A stretch of 64,000 bases of DNA from positions 62,001-126,000 of the forward strand of contig CAVWGG010000009.1 of the NCBI GenBank assembly GCA_963754535.1, given 5' to 3'. The position numbers and the translations under genes were made by a program. How positions within the stretch are numbered: position 1 is the stretch's first letter; every line of letters starts with the position of its first letter. Under the pieces are notes generated by a model. The model was given only the letters and a program-made list of their open reading frames with translations. It made no database searches and was not told the DNA's origin. The DNA comes from RPQJ01 sp963754535 (GTDB lineage: Bacteria; Pseudomonadota; Gammaproteobacteria; Steroidobacterales; Steroidobacteraceae). Below are positions 59,653-64,000 of this stretch, one piece after another.

Positions 59653-61695
59653 TCACTCCTGCTTGAACCGGATGGCGGCCCCGCCACTGCCCGCCAGCGC
59701 GAGATCGAGCGTGTCCGCCGCCGTCACGTTGCGTTTCTCGACCACCAGGTCGTAGGGACGCGTCTTCCAGTCGGCCTGGGGACCGTCACGATAAATCTCG
59801 GCCACGTAGCGTGCCTTCGGCTCGAGGAAATCGAGCTTCAGCGACAACTGCCGCGGATTCTCGTCGGTCAGCGCGCCGAGGAACCAGTCGGGCTTGCCGC
59901 GCTGCTTGCGCGCCACGGCCACGAAGTCGCCGACCTCGCCGGCGAGACCGATGCTTTCGTCCCAGTCGGTCGGCACGTCCTTGATGAACTGGAACGCCTC
60001 CAGGTGCTTGGCGTAGTTCTCGGGCAGGTCGGCCGCCATCTGCACCGGGCTGTAGAGCACGACGTACAACGACAGCTCCTTGGCAAGCGTGTGCTGCACC
60101 CGATGTTTCGGGTCGTAGCCGTCGAGGTCGACGATCCCGGGCGTGTAATCCATCGGGCCGGACAGCATGCGCGTGAACGGCAGGATCGCCACGTGCTCGG
60201 CCGGGTTCACCGGGTCGCCCCAACCGTTGTATTCCTGGCCGCGCGCGCCCTCGCGCGAAATCCAGTTCGGGTACGTGCGGCGCAGGCCCGTGTCCTTCAC
60301 CGGCTCGTGCGCATTGATGCTGATCTTGTGCTTCGCCGCTTCGCGCAGCACGCGCAAGTGGTGATCGACCTGGAACTGGCCGTCGTGCCATTCGTGCAGT
60401 TCGACGCCGTTCCCGTCGAGGCGACGAATGTCGCCCGCATCCGCCACGTAGCCGGTCTTGACCTGTCGCACTCCCATCGACTCGTAGAGCGCGAATGCCG
60501 CAGGCATCTGCGGCTCGTAGTTGCCCACGTCACCCGAGGTCTCGTGGTGGCCGACGAGACGCACGCCCTTGCTGCGCGCGTAGTCGGTGACTGCCTTCAG
60601 GTCGAAGTCCGGGCAGGGCTGCGTGAACTTGAACAGCTTGCCGTTGTAGAACCAGTCGCCGTCCCAGCCGACGTTCCAGCCTTCGACCAGGACGCCCTTG
60701 AACCCGTTGGCCGCGGCGAAGTCGATGTAGCGCTTCGTCTCTGCCGTCGTGGCGCCGTGTTTCGGGCCCGAGCCCCAAGTGGCCTTGTTGATGTGCATCG
60801 CCCACCAGATGCCGACGTACTTGCCCGGCTCGACCCACGAGACGTCGCCAAGCACGTTCGGCTCGTTCAGATTCAGGATCAGGCTGGAGTTCAGCAGCGC
60901 CGCCGCATTCGGCGCGATCTGCACCGTGCGCCACGGCGACTTGAACGGCGTGTGCGTCTTGACGCGGATGCCGTCGGACCACGGGGTGAGGCTGGTACGG
61001 AAGATGCCGGGCCGGCGCTGGTCGAGCACGTAGGCGGCATAATCGACGAGCGCGGCTTCGTGAAAGCTCAAGTGCGTGCCATCGGGCAGCCGCACCGTCA
61101 TCGGTGTGTGCGCCATCGGCACGTCGGCGAGCGGCGTGCTGTTGTAGAGGTACTCGTACCGGTTCCAGCGGCGTCCCGGAATCCACCACGCCTTGACCTG
61201 CTTCTTCGTGTCGTCGAGCCGGAATTCGGTGAGCTCGTCGGTGATGTTCACGGCCTCATAGCCCGGCTGCTGCGGCACTTCGTAACGGAAGCCAAGGCCG
61301 TCATCGAACACGCGCATCCGCACGCCGAACTGGCGCGCGGCGCCCTTGGCGGATTCGAACTTCACGAGGAGTTCGTTGTGGCGGTCGCGCACGTAGCGAC
61401 GCTCGCCCCAAGGCTGCTCCCAGGTGGCGTCGTGACTCGAGGTCGCGGTATCCGCGACGCGAAAGCCGTCGTCGAAGGCGGGCTGGGACTGGAAGCGCAG
61501 GCCGAGGAAACCGGCCGGCATGATTTCGACGCCGTTGCGCGCGACCGCGTAGCGGGGCGCACCGTTCTTGTCGACGTCCACGGTGACCGTCGTCTGGCCG
61601 TCAGGCGAGCGAACCGTCGCCGGCTGCGCGACTGCCGTCATGGCAACGAGCAGAGTTGCGAACAGGAACGAGGCACGGCGCACTATGGGATTCAT
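59653..61695 (-). CDS. Glycoside hydrolase family 97 alpha-glucosidase (SusB-like)
   Basis: A 680-residue exported enzyme; signal peptide ends FATLLVAMTAVAQ. N-terminal beta-sandwich, then a (beta/alpha)8 barrel. Family residues are visible: VLVEGWNVGWDGDWF, RLVGHHETSGDVGNYE, SINAHEP (acid/base glutamate) and SREGARGQEYNGWGDP (calcium and catalytic region), then LPFTRMLSGPMDYTPG. It removes glucose from the non-reducing ends of alpha-glucans. ATG at 61695 has GGGGGGAACCGTCG before it. It heads the operon GH97-xylF-xylG-xylH-MFS. Confidence 0.95.
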   Translation of the reverse strand: MNPIVRRASFLFATLLVAMTAVAQPATVRSPDGQTTVTVDVDKNGAPRYAVARNGVEIMPAGFLGLRFQSQPAFDDGFRVADTATSSHDATWEQPWGERRYVRDRHNELLVKFESAKGAARQFGVRMRVFDDGLGFRYEVPQQPGYEAVNITDELTEFRLDDTKKQVKAWWIPGRRWNRYEYLYNSTPLADVPMAHTPMTVRLPDGTHLSFHEAALVDYAAYVLDQRRPGIFRTSLTPWSDGIRVKTHTPFKSPWRTVQIAPNAAALLNSSLILNLNEPNVLGDVSWVEPGKYVGIWWAMHINKATWGSGPKHGATTAETKRYIDFAAANGFKGVLVEGWNVGWDGDWFYNGKLFKFTQPCPDFDLKAVTDYARSKGVRLVGHHETSGDVGNYEPQMPAAFALYESMGVRQVKTGYVADAGDIRRLDGNGVELHEWHDGQFQVDHHLRVLREAAKHKISINAHEPVKDTGLRRTYPNWISREGARGQEYNGWGDPVNPAEHVAILPFTRMLSGPMDYTPGIVDLDGYDPKHRVQHTLAKELSLYVVLYSPVQMAADLPENYAKHLEAFQFIKDVPTDWDESIGLAGEVGDFVAVARKQRGKPDWFLGALTDENPRQLSLKLDFLEPKARYVAEIYRDGPQADWKTRPYDLVVEKRNVTAADTLDLALAGSGGAAIRFKQE

Positions 61696-61764
61696 CGACG
61701 GTTCCCCCCGAAGCGGCAGGCAGTCTAGCAATGAACCGCTGGCCGGCTCGCGGCCAACGTTCAA

Positions 61765-61778
61765 TGCAAACGTATGCA
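61765..61778. promoter_or_regulatory. LacI-type operator between GH97 and GH13
   Basis: TGCAAACGTATGCA is symmetric at 12 of 14 positions around a central CG and lies in the gap between the divergent GH97 and GH13 genes. A LacI-family regulator is encoded at 47653-48687. Confidence 0.5.
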
Positions 61779-61839
61779 AGACCTTGTGGGCCGAGCGGCC
61801 GGGGTGATTCACTGCGCGTCACGTCCAGGAGACTTCCCG

Positions 61840-63699
61840 ATGCTCAGGCCGATATTCAGCAGATGGCTGGCAGTGCTCGTTCTGGCGCTCGCTGCGACGA
61901 CCGCGGTCGCGGCCGACCGGATCGAACGGGTCGAGCCGTCGTCATGGTGGGTCGGCATGAAGGACGACCGCCTGCAGCTGCTGGTGCATGGCGACCGCGT
62001 CGCCGACTTCGCGCCCCGGCTGGCCTATCCAGGTGTCTCGATCACCGGCGTGGAACGCGTCGAGAACCCCAACTACCTGTTCGTGAACCTGCGCATTGCG
62101 CCTGACACGAAGCCGGGTTCGTTCCGCATCGACTTCCTCAAGGGTCGCTCCAAGGCGGCGAGCCGGACGTACGTGCTGAACGCACGCGAGCCCGGCTCCG
62201 TCGATCGCGTGGGCTTCGGACCCCAGGACACGATCTACCTCGTCACTCCCGATCGCTTTGCCAACGGCGACCCGACCAACGACACGGTCAAGGGCATGCC
62301 GGACGGACTCGACCGGTCGAAGCCGCTGGGCCGACACGGCGGCGACCTCAAGGGCATTTCGAACAGTCTCGATTACCTGGCGGGCATGGGTTACACGCAG
62401 CTTTGGCTGAACCCGGTGCTGGAGAACAACCAGCCCGAGGTCACGTACCACGGCTATGCGATCACTGATTTCTACAAGGTGGACCCGCGTTTCGGCACCA
62501 ACGAGGACTACCGCCGTCTCGCGGCCGATGCGCGCAAGCGCGGCATCGGGCTGGTCATGGACATGGTGCTGAACCACTGCGGCTCCGCGCACTGGTGGAT
62601 GAGCGACCTGCCGGGCAAGGACTGGTTCAATCACGACAGTACATTCTCGCCGACCAGCCACGTGCGCGAGACGCTGCAGGACATCCACGCCGCGGAAGTG
62701 GATCGCCGCACGTTCTCGGACGGCTGGTTCGTGGCGGCGATGCCGGACATGAACCAGCGCAACCCGCACCTGGCGACATACCTGATCCAGAACAGCCTCT
62801 GGTGGGTCGAGTACGCCGGACTCTCGGGAATTCGCGTCGACACGTATTCGTACTCGGACCGCGCCTTCCTCACGGAATGGTCGCGCCGCGTGACGCAGGA
62901 ATATCCGAAGCTCAACATCGTCGGCGAAGAATGGAGCTCGAACCCGTTCACGGTCGCCTACTGGCAACGCGGTCGCAACCCGCCGGACGGCTACGTTTCC
63001 TATTTGCCGAGCCTGTTCGACTTCCCGCTGCAGGAAGCGGTCGCGATGGGGCTCAAGGAACCCGAAGGCTGGGGCACGGGCCTGCGCCGCATCTACAAGG
63101 TGCTCGCGCAGGACAGCATCTATGCCGATCCTTACAACCTCGTCGTCTTCCACGACAACCACGACATGAGCCGGATGCTCACCGCGCTGGGGGAGCGGCA
63201 CGATCTCGACCGCATGGCGCTCGCGTTCGTGCTGACGACGCGCGGCATTCCGCAGCTTTTCTATGGCACCGAAGTGCAGATGAGCAACAAGGGCACCGAA
63301 GACCACGGCGTCATCCGCAGCGACTTTCCCGGCGGCTGGCCCGGCGACGCCAAGAGCGCGTTCACCGGCCAGGGTCTCAGCGACGATGAGCGTGCGATGC
63401 AGGAATACACGCGGAAGCTCCTGCACTGGCGGCGCACCGCGCCGGCCATCCGCGACGGCAAGCTCACGCAGTACGTCCCGACCGACGGCACCTACGTGTA
63501 CTTCCGCCGCAACCCCGCGCAGACGATCATGGTGATCCTGAACAACGGCGACGAAGCACGCACCGTCGACACGAAACGTTTCGAGGAAGCAATAGGCGCC
63601 GCGACGACGGGCAAGGACGTGCTGTCTGGGCAGTCACACGAACTGGCCAAGGGTGTGGCCGTGCCGGCGCGCAGCGCGACCATCCTCGAGCTCCACTGA
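61840..63699 (+). CDS. Secreted GH13 enzyme, neopullulanase/cyclomaltodextrinase type (SusA-like)
   Basis: A 619-residue exported alpha-amylase-family enzyme; signal peptide ends ATTAVAAD. An N-terminal Ig-like domain (about 27-125) precedes the GH13 barrel: DTIYLVTPDRFANGDPTND, LGRHGGDLKGI, VMDMVLNH, nucleophile Asp in GIRVDTYSYSD, acid/base Glu in IVGEEWSS, and the third Asp in VFHDNHDMSR. It cuts starch, pullulan or cyclodextrins into short sugars for GH97. ATG at 61840 follows CCAGGAGACTT. The esterase gene starts 9 bases after the stop. Confidence 0.95.
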   Translation: MLRPIFSRWLAVLVLALAATTAVAADRIERVEPSSWWVGMKDDRLQLLVHGDRVADFAPRLAYPGVSITGVERVENPNYLFVNLRIAPDTKPGSFRIDFLKGRSKAASRTYVLNAREPGSVDRVGFGPQDTIYLVTPDRFANGDPTNDTVKGMPDGLDRSKPLGRHGGDLKGISNSLDYLAGMGYTQLWLNPVLENNQPEVTYHGYAITDFYKVDPRFGTNEDYRRLAADARKRGIGLVMDMVLNHCGSAHWWMSDLPGKDWFNHDSTFSPTSHVRETLQDIHAAEVDRRTFSDGWFVAAMPDMNQRNPHLATYLIQNSLWWVEYAGLSGIRVDTYSYSDRAFLTEWSRRVTQEYPKLNIVGEEWSSNPFTVAYWQRGRNPPDGYVSYLPSLFDFPLQEAVAMGLKEPEGWGTGLRRIYKVLAQDSIYADPYNLVVFHDNHDMSRMLTALGERHDLDRMALAFVLTTRGIPQLFYGTEVQMSNKGTEDHGVIRSDFPGGWPGDAKSAFTGQGLSDDERAMQEYTRKLLHWRRTAPAIRDGKLTQYVPTDGTYVYFRRNPAQTIMVILNNGDEARTVDTKRFEEAIGAATTGKDVLSGQSHELAKGVAVPARSATILELH

Positions 63700-63708
63700 G
63701 GTGACTCC

Positions 63709-64000
63709 ATGCCGACTGCCACGAATGTTGTCCTGCTGTTCCTGCTCGGCCTGAGCACCGTGGCCGCCGCGGACGCTGCAACGGGCGCACCAGCGCCCGC
63801 TCCGGTACCGGTCACGGGACCCGGCGTCACCGGCACGGTCGTGCGTTACGCGGACATGCCGTCGGCCCACGTCGCCAAGCGCAACGTGGACGTCTGGCTG
63901 CCACCGAGCTACGGCAAGGATCCTGCAAAGCGCTACCCCGTGCTGTACATGCACGACGGCCAGAACCTGTTCGATCCGGCCACGTCCTACGGCAACGTCG
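63709..64000 (+). CDS. Putative secreted esterase (enterochelin-esterase-like), partial
   Basis: The first 97 codons of a gene cut by the window end. ATG at 63709 follows GAGGTGACTCC. The signal peptide is MPTATNVVLLFLLGLSTVAA, then a Pro/Ala linker. The start of an alpha/beta-hydrolase esterase domain follows: NVDVWLPPSYGKDPAKRYPV, then LYMHDGQNLFDPATSYGN. The MHDGQN motif is typical of the putative-esterase (Esterase D/Fes-like) family often found in glycan-use loci, where it may remove acyl groups. The catalytic serine would lie outside the window. Confidence 0.85.
   Translation, partial: MPTATNVVLLFLLGLSTVAAADAATGAPAPAPVPVTGPGVTGTVVRYADMPSAHVAKRNVDVWLPPSYGKDPAKRYPVLYMHDGQNLFDPATSYGNV

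Noticed and set aside
59293..61728. Long open frame antisense to the GH97 gene
   Set aside because: No domain and a biased Arg/Val/His composition; GH97 on the other strand is unambiguous.

Overview
The window is dense, GC-rich DNA (third codon positions almost all G or C) from a free-living Gram-negative bacterium, most likely a gammaproteobacterium of the Steroidobacterales/Xanthomonadales type. Four things point there: HexR boxes next to zwf and edd; RND efflux and TonB-dependent receptor genes; lipoprotein signals; and the style of the TonB receptor, GspA/GspB and the malate dehydrogenase. The placement is an inference from protein style. I saw no rRNA, tRNA, CRISPR array, transposase or prophage.

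Layout. 1-2340: the tail of an unknown gene, a small anchored peptide plus a YtrA-type GntR regulator with a perfect 22-bp palindrome upstream, then mdh followed by a G-quadruplex-type heptamer repeat and a strong terminator. 2400-8821: a four-gene RND efflux operon (adaptor, pump, outer-membrane channel, TetR) with an 18-bp TetR-type palindrome in its promoter. 8870-17958: pcaD, a DUF4286-DUF3667 zinc-ribbon membrane protein, dinB, gspA-gspB, a DhaL-DegV fusion and a trans-sulfuration enzyme. 17959-18427: a non-coding region filled with hairpins, including two copies of a palindromic repeat. 18428-24255: stress and housekeeping genes (rhodanese, lipocalin, Rid, GNAT, LysR), an EEP-family hydrolase and a GntP permease. 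The last two end a five-gene operon that starts at 29006 with a TonB receptor, acyl-CoA ligase and hydrolase and faces its own TetR gene. 29924-41062: an esterase of the PHB-depolymerase type, a beta-CASP nuclease, a large REC-PAS-GAF-HD-GYP protein with a broken HD dyad, several lipoproteins, a methyltransferase and a c-type haem protein. 41268-46710: a divergent YebC, YgiQ carrying an in-frame repeat, a 31-residue lysine-rich peptide and an LtaS-like sulfatase.

46978-64000 is a sugar-use region. LacI-family regulator, eda, edd, zwf, pgl and hexR make up an Entner-Doudoroff block; both divergent promoters carry HexR-like boxes. Next to it are a secreted GH13 enzyme, a GH97 alpha-glucosidase, a XylFGH-type ABC importer and a GPH/SLC45-like MFS transporter. 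The likely flow is: alpha-glucan cut by GH13, glucose released by GH97, uptake by the ABC or MFS transporter, then breakdown through zwf-pgl-edd-eda. No glucokinase is in the window.

The most unusual signal is a family of palindromic repeats seen three times (18008-18102, 18266-18374, 43043-43144). Each has a conserved core of 53-54 nt. Its two long arms match each other as an inverted repeat but differ between copies. One copy lies in frame inside ygiQ. A second, unrelated long hairpin repeat sits in the gap between yebC and ygiQ.
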